Program-made: the position numbers and the translations under genes
Shown: positions 44,598-52,545 of the stretch, piece by piece
Layout of the letters: the number at the start of each line of letters is the position of its first letter
How positions within the stretch are numbered: position 1 is the first letter of the stretch
IMG/VR virus record: IMGVR_UViG_3300005577_000004
Span: 1-61,093 of that record
From: a virus
DNA length: 61,093 nt
Strand: one strand, 5' to 3'
The notes under the pieces: generated by a model
Databases searched by the model: none
Seen by the model: only the letters and a program-made list of their open reading frames with translations
Told to the model about the DNA's origin: nothing

Positions 44598-44715
44598 GTA
44601 ATACGAACTCCTTCGCGACCTTTTGGCTTACGCCTGCCTGCTTGGCGAACTTGGGGTTATGTGCCGCTGCCTGCATCATGCGGCGCTGTGCTTCGGATTT
44701 CATGGGCATGATCAT
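44533..44715 (-). CDS. Small basic protein, DUF3008-like, 60 aa
   Basis: ATG 44715 overlaps the TAA of the nuclease (TAATG). The sequence MPMKSEAQRRMMQAAAHNP with a later VAKEFVLHD resembles a family of short phage proteins found in many genera. The Lys/Arg-rich tail overlaps the next gene. Function unknown. Confidence 0.55.
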   Translation of the reverse strand: MIMPMKSEAQRRMMQAAAHNPKFAKQAGVSQKVAKEFVLHDTGEKLPKRAPSGKGRKKGS

Positions 44716-45410
44716 TACTCCCCGTGGTGCGGACACTTAGCCACCGGGCACCACTTCCGGCAGAGGTATCCCGGCTTCGCCGGGTAATCGTTGTTCTCGT
44801 GGGCGCGCTTTAGCGCCTCGATCCGGGGCCACAGCCCCTTCCACATTGCGGGCATGTCGGAGCGCTTGAAGTTGGCGCTTGTGCGAGCGTCTTCCTTAAG
44901 CCAAATGAACTCGGAGCGCACGGCTTGGATGCTGGGGTAATGTGCGAACACGCATGCCGACGAAAGTGCAAGCTGCACGCTGTCTTCGACAATCTTGCCG
45001 GTTTTCCAATCGGCGATCAAAGCGACAGGACCCTTGATCTTGATCACGTCGCCAACCGCCCGGAACCATGCCGACTTGTCAAAGAAAGTCGTCGGACCAA
45101 AATCCTCGTTGATGGCCAGCTTCTGCTCGACAAGGATTTCGCCGGGTGTTTCGAGAATTTTCTCGCACCATGGTTCATAGGTGCGCATGGGCGTGGGCAG
45201 TTCCTTGTCTTTCGCTAGACGTTCGGCCAGCGCCTTGTGTACTGCGTTGCCCCATGAAAGCTCCTCGCTCTCTTCCTCTTTGATATCCTTGGCAATGTCG
45301 ATATGCCAATGCCGCTTGGGGCATGACTCGAAATTTTTCAACTTCGAATAGCTCCAAGCGAATGGTTTCTTGACAGCACCGCCGCCACGCCTCGTGGTTG
45401 TAATTTGCAT
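44715..45410 (-). CDS. Cas4/RecB-like PD-(D/E)xK nuclease, 231 aa
   Basis: Palindrome at 45415-45430 provides AAGGTAACTAA before ATG. An N-terminal Cys (KNFESCPKRH), a conserved His (WGNAVHKAL), the catalytic region LIADWKTGK, and a C-terminal CRKWCPVAKCPH suggest a nuclease of the Cas4/AddB class with a possible iron-sulphur cluster of four Cys. It would process DNA ends in replication or recombination. Confidence 0.8.
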   Translation of the reverse strand: MQITTTRRGGGAVKKPFAWSYSKLKNFESCPKRHWHIDIAKDIKEEESEELSWGNAVHKALAERLAKDKELPTPMRTYEPWCEKILETPGEILVEQKLAINEDFGPTTFFDKSAWFRAVGDVIKIKGPVALIADWKTGKIVEDSVQLALSSACVFAHYPSIQAVRSEFIWLKEDARTSANFKRSDMPAMWKGLWPRIEALKRAHENNDYPAKPGYLCRKWCPVAKCPHHGE

Positions 45411-45608
45411 TTAGTTACCTTCCGAGGTAAACAGTTCTTCAAGCGCTTCACGTATTTTGGTAGCCGTTTGCGCTTTCTGTTCGGCGGTCCAGAGGGGCTT
45501 CCAATCCTCTGATGATGGCATGGTGCGGAGGCGATTTACTTCCGCGATGTACTTCGCCTCTATCCTCCGCACCTCCGCCAGATGGTCAAGCGCCGAATTT
45601 GTCGGCAT
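45411..45608 (-). CDS. Hypothetical protein, 65 aa
   Basis: ATG 45608 has AAGGAACGTGTCC upstream. Helical, charged. The stop lies in the palindrome leading into the nuclease; the last residues (FTSEGN) are encoded by it. It overlaps the preceding gene by 23 bp. Function unknown. Confidence 0.55.
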   Translation of the reverse strand: MPTNSALDHLAEVRRIEAKYIAEVNRLRTMPSSEDWKPLWTAEQKAQTATKIREALEELFTSEGN

Positions 45609-45870
45609 GGACACGTTCCTTGATGCGGTCGGCGAGGGCGCCGAACGTGTGTGGCTTCGTCGCCGCGTAGATTTCCGCCTCGACAAATGGATAGCGTTCC
45701 TCAGGGTTGATGATCTTCTTCTCGTCAAAGAGCCCGTAATACTGGTCTGCCATCCCCATGTGCACCGCATATTGCGCGATGGGGCAGTTCTTCGGGTCTT
45801 GATAGTTGTATTCCTCGTTGTAGTCCTTGGTGCGGCAGAACTCCGCAAAGCTGTCAAGTAGTTCGAGCAT
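45586..45870 (-). CDS. Hypothetical acidic protein, 94 aa
   Basis: ATG 45870 overlaps the previous stop (TAATG) and has AAGGAGAAG upstream. Rich in Tyr and Glu (KDYNEEYNYQDPKNCPIAQY). No family recognised. Confidence 0.55.
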   Translation of the reverse strand: MLELLDSFAEFCRTKDYNEEYNYQDPKNCPIAQYAVHMGMADQYYGLFDEKKIINPEERYPFVEAEIYAATKPHTFGALADRIKERVHADKFGA

Positions 45871-46034
45871 TACTTCTTCTCCTTGTTGTCCTGCTTGTCC
45901 TGTGGCTTGCCAATACGTTGAATACCAAGCTGGCAATCGGCATGGTATTCTTCCACCGTTCTGACGGGCGGTGAAGGGGTGGCTTTGTCATCCATCGACG
46001 GTGTTTGCGATGGGATAATTGTTGGGGCTTTCAT
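45870..46034 (-). CDS. Small hypothetical protein, 54 aa
   Basis: Below common length cut-offs. The palindrome at 46038-46053 supplies TTGGAGGTAACCT before ATG, and the stop is coupled to the next gene (TAATG). Pro/Thr-rich N-terminus, Lys/Asp-rich C-terminus. Function unknown; the expression signals make it likely to be real. Confidence 0.6.
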   Translation of the reverse strand: MKAPTIIPSQTPSMDDKATPSPPVRTVEEYHADCQLGIQRIGKPQDKQDNKEKK

Positions 46035-46053
46035 AGGTTACCTCCAAAAGTAA

Positions 46054-46473
46054 TTATCCAACCATAAGCCGCAGCTTAGTGACCAGCGCGTCGGAAGGGA
46101 ACATGTTGGTGTCGTCTTCCAATATCATTGGTTGACCTTCGCGCACAATAAATATGAATACGAGTTCGTTGCCCTTGTGCGCCGAAATGAATTCCAAACC
46201 GGTGCTCGCTCCGGTATCCCAACGCATGCGCATTGCGAGCATACGCAAGAGGGCTTCAGTAGAATACTGCCCGCCCAAACCTGTGTGCATCCCTCCTGTA
46301 TACTGCACGGCACTTGGCGGTTGGATGACCAACCCTGGCGGTATAGGCGGGCTAGGGATTATTTTGGGTGCAAACATGCCCGATAAAATATTTTTCATTT
46401 CTGGTTCCTTTAGCAGCCCGGCATCGTACATGCGCCGTAAGTTATCAAGTGCGGATTGATAGTCATTCGCCAT
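46054..46473 (-). CDS. Small early protein, family B paralogue, 139 aa
   Basis: ATG 46473 overlaps the TAA of the preceding gene. A helical N-terminus and Pro-rich middle lead to beta strands (LVFIFIVREGQ) and the C-terminal FPSDALVTKLRLMVG motif. The largest member of family B. A palindrome copy follows the stop. Confidence 0.6.
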   Translation of the reverse strand: MANDYQSALDNLRRMYDAGLLKEPEMKNILSGMFAPKIIPSPPIPPGLVIQPPSAVQYTGGMHTGLGGQYSTEALLRMLAMRMRWDTGASTGLEFISAHKGNELVFIFIVREGQPMILEDDTNMFPSDALVTKLRLMVG

Positions 46474-46754
46474 TACATCAACTCCCGCACCTTGGCTTTC
46501 TGATCGGGCTCAAGCCAGAACCCGTAGAACCGCTTAGCGCTGATTTTGATGCCGTATTCATCCATGCGGTTCCGCAGCCGGTGGATCGCAACCTTGGCTT
46601 CGGTGCTCATCTTGACCCTATTCTGGATCACGTGGGCCGAAGCCACCGGCACCTCCATTAGCAGCGCGAGCAGCTTGGCTTGCTGCTGCGTCAGCTTGAA
46701 TGGCATGATGTAGTTTTCGTATCCCACCGATGCCGGTGCAGTTGCCGTGTCCAT
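46473..46754 (-). CDS. Winged-helix DNA-binding protein, 93 aa
   Basis: Palindrome at 46757-46772 supplies GAGAGGTAACT before ATG. Residues 18-90 look like a winged helix-turn-helix (LTQQQAKLLALLMEVPVASAHVI.. VAIHRLRNRMDEYGIKISAKRFYGFWL), similar to the C-terminal domain of response regulators. A 38-bp dyad (46779-46816) lies just upstream, a possible operator for autoregulation. Confidence 0.65.
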   Translation of the reverse strand: MDTATAPASVGYENYIMPFKLTQQQAKLLALLMEVPVASAHVIQNRVKMSTEAKVAIHRLRNRMDEYGIKISAKRFYGFWLEPDQKAKVRELM

Positions 46755-46778
46755 AGTTACCTCTCGGGGTAATTGTCA

Positions 46779-46816
46779 GTTGCAGGACGGTATCACAAAA
46801 GATACCCACTTGCAAC
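46779..46816. promoter_or_regulatory. Operator-like dyad upstream of the winged-helix gene
   Basis: GTTGCA and TGCAAC form the outer arms, GGTATC and GATACC the inner arms, with four unpaired bases between them on each side and ACAAAA at the centre. It fills the only sizeable gap upstream of the winged-helix gene. Protein binding or an RNA hairpin are both possible. Confidence 0.5.
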
Positions 46817-46819
46817 CCT

Positions 46820-47038
46820 TTATTTGTGGATATATTTTATGAACTCAAGCAAGTCCCCTTCCTTCTGAAACCCCCAATGCGCCTCGCCGTTGAACGGCAC
46901 GCGGAGGAAATAAAAGGTGATATCGATCTGCACCTGTTTTGGATCGGGGTCTAGATTAGACATGTGCTTGACAGAAATTTGGAATGGGTATTCGGCCTTG
47001 TGGCGGTCCCAATACTGTTCCGACGAAACTTTGCTCAC
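46820..47038 (-). CDS. Hypothetical protein, 72 aa
   Basis: GTG start overlapping the polymerase stop (GTGA). Beta-rich with Asp-Pro turns and a C-terminal helix (EGDLLEFIKYIHK). Unrecognised; co-translated with the polymerase. Confidence 0.5.
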   Translation of the reverse strand: MSKVSSEQYWDRHKAEYPFQISVKHMSNLDPDPKQVQIDITFYFLRVPFNGEAHWGFQKEGDLLEFIKYIHK

Positions 47039-48924
47039 TTCGCTTCTCCATAGTTTGGTCCGATGCCAGCTTCAGAAGCCAGTGGGAGGTCAGGTCCCCA
47101 TACCGGACGGCGGTTCATTTCCTCAAGCACGATCTGGCGCACGACAGGCGCGACTTTCTCGGGCACTACATAGACCAATTCATCATGCACCTGTAGAGCG
47201 AGCCTGATGCTATACTTATCCAGCCGCCGCCTGATCCTGATCGCCGCGTCCATGATGACGATGCGAGCCAGCGACTGGCTGATATTCTCCAGCAACGCCC
47301 CACCGTAAAGCCGCTTGATCTTACCTCCGTAGGTAAACAGCCAGTTGCCGTCAGCTTGGTATAGGTCATGGTAGTATAGGCTGAGGCCAGACGGCAGGAG
47401 AATTTCACCGCGCTTCAGCTTGACCGGGCCAAAGTCCAGTTGCTTCCCACCAGCAAGGGACAACGCGATAAGGTTGTTCAACACCTTCCACGTTTGGGGA
47501 ATTTCTCGGTATGTCCTGCGGTAGGTCTGCACGATCCTAAGCCCTTCCTCAGGCTCAAGCATGATCTGTTGACCGATCTGGTTAAGGGACATAACCGGGA
47601 TGGATCGCGTGAACTTCTCGTCGCCTAAGCCGTAGCCTAGGCCAAGAATACTCTGCTTGCCGATAAATCGTTCGGGGATGTTCTTCTTAGTGACCGGGAA
47701 CCCGAACACGATACTTGCGAACTCCGAGTACACGTCCCGCCCCTCGGCGAACGCCTGCACAAGGTGCGAACACCCGGATAGCCATGCCACATGTCGAGCC
47801 TCGATCTGCGAACTGTCCACGGCGACCACGACGAAGCCGGGCGGCGCTGTGAGTGCGCGCCTGATCTGCCCACCTCGAACAAGGTTCTGGACATTGAGTG
47901 ACCAGTCACCGCTAAGCCTATGCGTGTGAGCCCCGGAGTTCCGAAGCGGCATTGGCATCAGCTTGCAGTTACCTCCGGGGGTAACGTCATTCTTGTGCCA
48001 TAGCAACCGGGAGATAGACAGAAAACGTTCGGTGCGTGTCTCCTCGATAGTGGTCTTGTGCCCTAGCCTTGCCTCGACCACAAGCTGCACAGCAACGTTC
48101 TCATGCTCACGAAGATCGTTGAACCCTTGATCTGTCTTGGCAAACGCGTATGTCTGCCGACCGGTCAGTGGGCTGATCTTCATAGGCGGATCGACGCCAA
48201 GGTTACGCAGGACTTCCGCGAACTTGTCGTTCGACATCAAATCTTCTTTGCCGTTGACGCCCGCCAACATCGCTTTGGCAAGCATCTGCTCCTTCTCCTG
48301 TTGGATGGTGAACAGGTGTTGGGCCAGTACATTCTCGTCCAAAACAAACTGCGGTTGAACAGCACAACGAAGCACCATGTCCTGCACAAGTAGTTCTTGC
48401 GCTGGGAACTGACCGTCAACCACGAGAATTCGAAATATCTCCGAGCATATGAACACGTCATCCTTGCCGTATTCGACAAAGCTTTCGTACCATACTGACT
48501 TTTTTATCTCGGCAAATCGAAGCCCCTTGGTATTCACAAGCGCATTGCCCTTGGGTCGCAGCCCTAGATGCTTGGATACGTTAGCGAGTGACAAAGACTT
48601 GAGCATGGCTCCGAGTTTGGCCCGTGCGATAGACAGCGTGTCCACCATTAGCTTTGGCACGTAGCCATATATCCACGCCATGATGCACATATCGAACAGC
48701 GCGTTGTGCGTGACGACGATTACCTCTCGGGGTAACGTCTCGAAGAACGCTTCCACGTCTGGTCCGTCGATCCAATAGGGCTCCCCGTTCAGCGTCTCAC
48801 GAACTGCCAAACCTTGTACTTCAAATCGAGGGTCAAGGATGTACTCGACCGGCGTCATCAGTTTAAGGGAGTAGACTGCATCCCAATAGGTCTCGAAATC
48901 CAAAAAGATTGTTTTCATCGGCAT
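47035..48924 (-). CDS. DNA polymerase, family A, 629 aa
   Basis: Replicates the phage genome. The N-terminal 3'-5' exonuclease has Exo I (FLDFETYW), Exo II (THNALFDMC) and Exo III (YGKDDVF). The polymerase part has motif A (VVAVDSSQIEARHVAWL), motif B (KQSILGLGYGLG) and motif C (QVHDELVYV). ATG 48924 with GGAAG is chosen; the frame extends further upstream but those codons overlap a predicted small RNA. Three palindrome copies (47321, 47969, 48720) lie in frame. Confidence 0.9.
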   Translation of the reverse strand: MPMKTIFLDFETYWDAVYSLKLMTPVEYILDPRFEVQGLAVRETLNGEPYWIDGPDVEAFFETLPREVIVVTHNALFDMCIMAWIYGYVPKLMVDTLSIARAKLGAMLKSLSLANVSKHLGLRPKGNALVNTKGLRFAEIKKSVWYESFVEYGKDDVFICSEIFRILVVDGQFPAQELLVQDMVLRCAVQPQFVLDENVLAQHLFTIQQEKEQMLAKAMLAGVNGKEDLMSNDKFAEVLRNLGVDPPMKISPLTGRQTYAFAKTDQGFNDLREHENVAVQLVVEARLGHKTTIEETRTERFLSISRLLWHKNDVTPGGNCKLMPMPLRNSGAHTHRLSGDWSLNVQNLVRGGQIRRALTAPPGFVVVAVDSSQIEARHVAWLSGCSHLVQAFAEGRDVYSEFASIVFGFPVTKKNIPERFIGKQSILGLGYGLGDEKFTRSIPVMSLNQIGQQIMLEPEEGLRIVQTYRRTYREIPQTWKVLNNLIALSLAGGKQLDFGPVKLKRGEILLPSGLSLYYHDLYQADGNWLFTYGGKIKRLYGGALLENISQSLARIVIMDAAIRIRRRLDKYSIRLALQVHDELVYVVPEKVAPVVRQIVLEEMNRRPVWGPDLPLASEAGIGPNYGEAK

Positions 48925-48940
48925 ATCTTCCACATGGGTA

Positions 48941-48969
48941 TTGACTCCACCCCCGTTTGCGACTATATA
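48941..48969 (+). promoter_or_regulatory. Sigma70-type promoter on the antisense strand
   Basis: TTGACT (48941-48946), 17-bp spacer, TATATA (48964-48969). It points away from the polymerase gene and against all local genes. A strong terminator lies 50-100 bp downstream. Confidence 0.65.
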
Positions 48970-48975
48970 ACCCTC

Positions 48976-49070
48976 GTTGCCTTTCCTGTGGGTGGAAAGT
49001 AAAATGCAAAATTGAAGCCCGCGACGGTCTCTCTTGAGCACGGAGACATTAACGTCGCGGGTTTCTTTTT
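48976..49070 (+). ncRNA. Probable phage small RNA, about 95 nt
   Basis: Defined by a consensus promoter at 48941-48969 and a strong intrinsic terminator at 49018-49070, on the strand opposite to every gene in this part of the genome. The predicted RNA has a 5' hairpin (CTTTCC/GGAAAG, 48981-48999), an A-rich single-stranded middle and the terminator stem. A tiny open frame (Met-Gln-Asn) with an upstream GGAAAG lies in the middle. It could regulate the polymerase mRNA, whose leader it overlaps antisense, act on host mRNAs, or prime replication. Confidence 0.5.
49018..49070 (+). terminator. Strong intrinsic terminator of the antisense small RNA
   Basis: CCCGCGACG pairs with CGTCGCGGG, with a nested GTCTC/GAGAC stem, followed by TTTCTTTTT on the + strand only. 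The polarity of the T-run shows that it serves a rightward transcript, though no rightward gene exists here. Confidence 0.8.
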
Positions 49071-49091
49071 GGCCCGCTCCCTCTCCCCAAA

Positions 49092-49853
49092 TTAGTTAAG
49101 CGGGTAAAACCACACCCCGTCACCATCCGGCTTCGTTGCTTTCCGCTGCCCTCCGGTGTCGGCAATGAAATTGATCTCCACATCTGGTATGCTCTGAGGT
49201 TCGAACTCTAACGGCGGCAACATTAGTGCCATGGTGACCGTAGCCGCTGTCGTTCTGCACAGCGCTCTTACCTCTGGAAGTAACGTCGGTAGCTTTCGTG
49301 GCACAACGTTGTGCATCAGTTCTTGGCGAACCACACCCAAATCGTCGTTGAGTGACATGAGCCCGAGCACGCTTGGCCAGATGTAACGCAACTGCTGCGG
49401 TGTATCACATTCTTGGTTGAGATATTTGAACACCATTTTGACATACCCCCAATCAATGGATACGTCAGCGTGTTCTTTTGCACTTGCAACCAGCGCGGCA
49501 ACAAGGTCGCGGTTACAAGGGAAATGATCCAGCCATAAGCACTTTCTCGGCAAAATTGGTGCTTTCGGGCCGTTCACTTCAAAACGTACACCGATATTTG
49601 TGTCTCGATGACGGCATATTAGGTTCTCTCTTGTCTCATTGGCGACATATGAGCCGATGTCACCAATCTGCCGCGCCCGCATCAGAACATCGATATGGTC
49701 TTCTGGTGCGATCAGGCGAAGGAGTTCTTCATACGTGATAACCGGCTTCTTGAGCGTGCGTTTGACACGCTGGAATAGCACATCGATCGATGTTTCCAAC
49801 GAAGATGTCAGCTTACCAAATGCGTAGTTGTTAAGCTTTTTCATTCTAGCCAT
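49092..49853 (-). CDS. Hypothetical protein, 253 aa
   Basis: Start overlaps the preceding stop. Mostly helical N-terminal 80 residues, then mixed alpha/beta. A palindrome copy (49268) is translated as Leu-Leu-Pro-Glu-Val. No family recognised. It directly precedes the small RNA and polymerase. Confidence 0.55.
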   Translation of the reverse strand: MARMKKLNNYAFGKLTSSLETSIDVLFQRVKRTLKKPVITYEELLRLIAPEDHIDVLMRARQIGDIGSYVANETRENLICRHRDTNIGVRFEVNGPKAPILPRKCLWLDHFPCNRDLVAALVASAKEHADVSIDWGYVKMVFKYLNQECDTPQQLRYIWPSVLGLMSLNDDLGVVRQELMHNVVPRKLPTLLPEVRALCRTTAATVTMALMLPPLEFEPQSIPDVEINFIADTGGQRKATKPDGDGVWFYPLN

Positions 49854-50065
49854 GGTTTAATCCCTCGGTTTGCCAGTTCCTCCTCAAGGAGGGGCAAGTA
49901 TCGTGAACGCCAAAGAAGTTTGCTGTGCTTGATCTTCTCAATGCAGTTACGAATATGTGATGAATCCATTTCTGCAATGGTGATTATATTGCCATCTTCA
50001 GTTTCCCATTTAGGGAACGGATGAGTGGGACGCACTTTCCCATTTCTGGTAATATAAACAACCAT
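49841..50065 (-). CDS. Small hypothetical protein, 74 aa
   Basis: The palindrome at 50068-50083 supplies TTCGGAGGTAATC before ATG. An N-terminal beta hairpin (VVYITRNGKVRP) is followed by helices. Unrecognised. Confidence 0.6.
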   Translation of the reverse strand: MVVYITRNGKVRPTHPFPKWETEDGNIITIAEMDSSHIRNCIEKIKHSKLLWRSRYLPLLEEELANRGIKPWLE

Positions 50066-50080
50066 GATTACCTCCGAAGG

Positions 50081-50356
50081 TTACGAGATCAGCATTAATT
50101 GTGCGATCAAGTAATCAGTAGGGAACGTATGCAACCCTTCTTCCGACCTGAATATTTCTTCGCCGTTCCGTCTTACACGAACAGAAAGATACTTGATATT
50201 CCTGCTAGTGTACCCCTTGTCACGTTTAGAACGCATAGCAATGTATAAACCGTCGTGTCTGACAGTCTGCACGAGAGGTATCCTCACTTGCTGAGACAGC
50301 ACCAATGACGCTCGCCGTATCTCTAACACAATGGCTGGCATGCGTTGATGTGCCAT
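50081..50356 (-). CDS. Small early protein, family B paralogue, 91 aa
   Basis: ATG 50356 overlaps the previous stop (TGATG). Basic, with beta strands (KYLSVRVRRNGEEIF) and the C-terminal FPTDYLIAQLMLIS motif. The palindrome follows and overlaps the stop region. Confidence 0.6.
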   Translation of the reverse strand: MAHQRMPAIVLEIRRASLVLSQQVRIPLVQTVRHDGLYIAMRSKRDKGYTSRNIKYLSVRVRRNGEEIFRSEEGLHTFPTDYLIAQLMLIS

Positions 50357-50613
50357 CACTCACCCTTTCGGTTTATATATTCTTGGATGAGCAACTTGGC
50401 CTCGAACGGCGTTCGCACTTGGCAAGATGGCATGATGCTGCCAGATGGAAAGAATATGTTGTACCCTTCTTCGCCACCGCTCCAAGCGTACACTTGTATA
50501 GGGTACGATACGCCGGGAACACGTATGCTGAGCACGCTACGTGGAACACGGGTGGTTAATACGTAGTGTTCATCATCGAACCCCAGCAAGGGCACTTCCT
50601 GAGACCATGCCAT
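50356..50613 (-). CDS. Small early protein, family A paralogue (divergent), 85 aa
   Basis: The palindrome at 50616-50631 supplies TTTGGAGGTAACC before ATG. It opens with VPLLGFDDEHY, then has beta strands with VYAWSG and ends in a helix (TPFEAKLLIQEYI). The Cys-containing core of other members is missing. Function unknown. Confidence 0.6.
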   Translation of the reverse strand: MAWSQEVPLLGFDDEHYVLTTRVPRSVLSIRVPGVSYPIQVYAWSGGEEGYNIFFPSGSIMPSCQVRTPFEAKLLIQEYINRKGE

Positions 50614-50628
50614 GGTTACCTCCAAAGG

Positions 50629-50898
50629 TTATGCAATCAACATGCATTTAGCTAGAAAAACCTCATCCGGGAAATTTACCCAGCTTTCTATTTCTTCCTC
50701 ATACATCTGCCCGCCAATGACAGCGTATCCCCCCGTGTTAAGCTCATCGGTAGCTCGGCGACGAGCAATACGAACGGTCATGCCAATGCGTTCCTCATTC
50801 TTGAAGAAATGGAAGACGAGGGTTGGGAACCTCGCCTCCAATTCAGACCGTACAAAGAACACGCTGTCCATGAATGCTTCTTGATGCGGAAACACCAT
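50629..50898 (-). CDS. Small early protein, family B paralogue, 89 aa
   Basis: The palindrome at 50902-50917 supplies CCGAGGTAACCG before ATG. Beta strands (TLVFHFFKNEERIGMTVRIA) and the C-terminal WVNFPDEVFLAKCMLIA motif. It lies with other family A and B members in a run of single-gene units bounded by repeats. Confidence 0.6.
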   Translation of the reverse strand: MVFPHQEAFMDSVFFVRSELEARFPTLVFHFFKNEERIGMTVRIARRRATDELNTGGYAVIGGQMYEEEIESWVNFPDEVFLAKCMLIA

Positions 50899-50914
50899 CG
50901 GTTACCTCGGAAGG

Positions 50915-52186
50915 TTACTTGTATACCGGTATCTGCACCACGTCACCAAACGGATATGCAGTACCAGCGATGTCGCCCCAGATCACGGGATAGCTCGGTG
51001 CCTTGGCTGGGAACGTACCCATGCCATCGGTGAGATAAACCAACGCGTCAATATGGCCCTCAAGCTGATCGGCGTATTCAAACACCGGCAGGAAAGACGT
51101 GCCACCGCCACCCGGCGCACCTTTGTGACGGGCATCAGCCAGATCACCCGGTTCGTCCATTTCATCGACGCGATGCAGCTTCGCGTCACACCATGCCACC
51201 AACACACGACGCGGACGGACATCTTCGAGAATGCCGCCGACCTCGGCCAAAAACATGTTGACTTCCTTTGGTCCAATAGACCCAGAAGTATCGATGCCGA
51301 CGATGACCGTATCAGCGCCGAACCCCGACCGACCGGGCGCGATGATATCCCGCACGACAAGGCGACGATCCAGCGAACGCCAATTATAGCTACCAGTCCC
51401 CAGCCTGCGGGCAAACAGCGCCTCGATCTTCTCGCGCCAGTCCACCTTGGGCTCAAGGATTTCGCTGAGTGCGCGGTCCATCGCAGCCGGGAGCTTACCC
51501 TGTACGCGGGCGGCGTTCATGCCAGCAGCTACTTCCGTGGCCCACTTGGTAGAGTTGGCGTTGCGCTCCTGTGCTGCCTGTGCCGGGTCCTTACCCTGCG
51601 AAGTGCCGGGCTGAAGGTGCTGGTCGAACCCCTTGCCCGCTGGCCCTTGTCCCTTGCCGCCGCTGCCCTTGGGATTGATCTTCTCGTAAAGCTTCCGATA
51701 CACATCAATGGCACTGTCCATCGACGTGCCAAGGTTGGTATCGTGCAGCCAATCCTTGTTGTACTGCCCGATTTTCGACTGCACGAGCAGATCGTTGATG
51801 ACCAGATCGGCAGCGATGTTCATCAACTCCTGCGAGTATTCCAGCGACGTGCCATCCGAATACGGCACCTTGCCGCTCTTCTTGAACCCATGCATCATGA
51901 CGCAATGGTTGAGGATGCAGTGCATGATTTCATGAGCGCAGATAAACACGCGCTCGTTGAGCGTGTAGTTGAAGAAAGTCTTCGGGTTGAGGAACAAGCA
52001 CTCGCCGTCAGTCGCGGCAATCGGAACGTCCTCGGTGAAATATGCGATTTGCTTGTTGTTCGGCAGCGTGTCCATCATCGTATAGAGGATGTGGCTGAAG
52101 GCCGGGCAGTGCCAGAGCAGCGCGACACGGGTGTCAGCCCACGACTTCTCCTGCTTGGCATCGAGCGCGATTTCACTTGGCTTCAT
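50915..52186 (-). CDS. Metallopeptidase-VWA protein (DUF2201/COG3864-like), 423 aa
   Basis: The N-terminal domain has a zinc-peptidase motif HEIMH (residues 85-89) and the C-terminal half is a VWA-like domain with the metal-binding motif DTSGS (near residue 295) and later SLPVFEYADQL-type segments. This family usually partners a MoxR-type AAA+ ATPase, here at 53560. The pair would remodel protein complexes. The start uses the palindrome at 52193 (GGAGGTAACCAAAC). Confidence 0.75.
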   Translation of the reverse strand: MKPSEIALDAKQEKSWADTRVALLWHCPAFSHILYTMMDTLPNNKQIAYFTEDVPIAATDGECLFLNPKTFFNYTLNERVFICAHEIMHCILNHCVMMHGFKKSGKVPYSDGTSLEYSQELMNIAADLVINDLLVQSKIGQYNKDWLHDTNLGTSMDSAIDVYRKLYEKINPKGSGGKGQGPAGKGFDQHLQPGTSQGKDPAQAAQERNANSTKWATEVAAGMNAARVQGKLPAAMDRALSEILEPKVDWREKIEALFARRLGTGSYNWRSLDRRLVVRDIIAPGRSGFGADTVIVGIDTSGSIGPKEVNMFLAEVGGILEDVRPRRVLVAWCDAKLHRVDEMDEPGDLADARHKGAPGGGGTSFLPVFEYADQLEGHIDALVYLTDGMGTFPAKAPSYPVIWGDIAGTAYPFGDVVQIPVYK

Positions 52187-52545
52187 GTTTGGTTACCTCC
52201 TGAGGTAATTAGATGGTGGATGATTGCCTGCACTTGTACGAGACTGGTGGCAGTGATTTTGTCATCAACACGCCCGCCCCACGATGATACGCCGTTGTAT
52301 ACTTGGCGCGTGTAGGTAGAAATTGAATATGTTTCCGGTGCACCGAACGCTTGACTGATGCGCCATACAGAAACAAGTACATCGCCATGTGTGACTTGCA
52401 AGAAGTAACTGCCACGTCGCTCGTTATCGAACCCCAACGATGGGAACTCGCCGGGGTCCAATGGATCACTACCCTTTTGGGTAAGCATGTGATCGATCGT
52501 TCGATCTAGATCAGGCCCCGTTTCAAGATGGAACCGGTTAGGCAT
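52183..52545 (-). CDS. Small early protein, family A paralogue (divergent), 120 aa
   Basis: ATG 52545 lies in the end of the preceding gene. A 35-residue N-terminal extension precedes FPSLGFDNERR, beta strands (DVLVSVWRIS) and a C-terminal helix (SLVQVQAIIHHLI). The last residues (TSGGNQT) and the next gene's ribosome-binding site are both encoded by the palindrome at 52193-52208. Confidence 0.55.
   Translation of the reverse strand: MPNRFHLETGPDLDRTIDHMLTQKGSDPLDPGEFPSLGFDNERRGSYFLQVTHGDVLVSVWRISQAFGAPETYSISTYTRQVYNGVSSWGGRVDDKITATSLVQVQAIIHHLITSGGNQT

Noticed and set aside
51053-52315. Rightward open frame of 420 codons
   Set aside because: Antisense shadow of the VWA-peptidase gene, without start signals and with no domain pattern.
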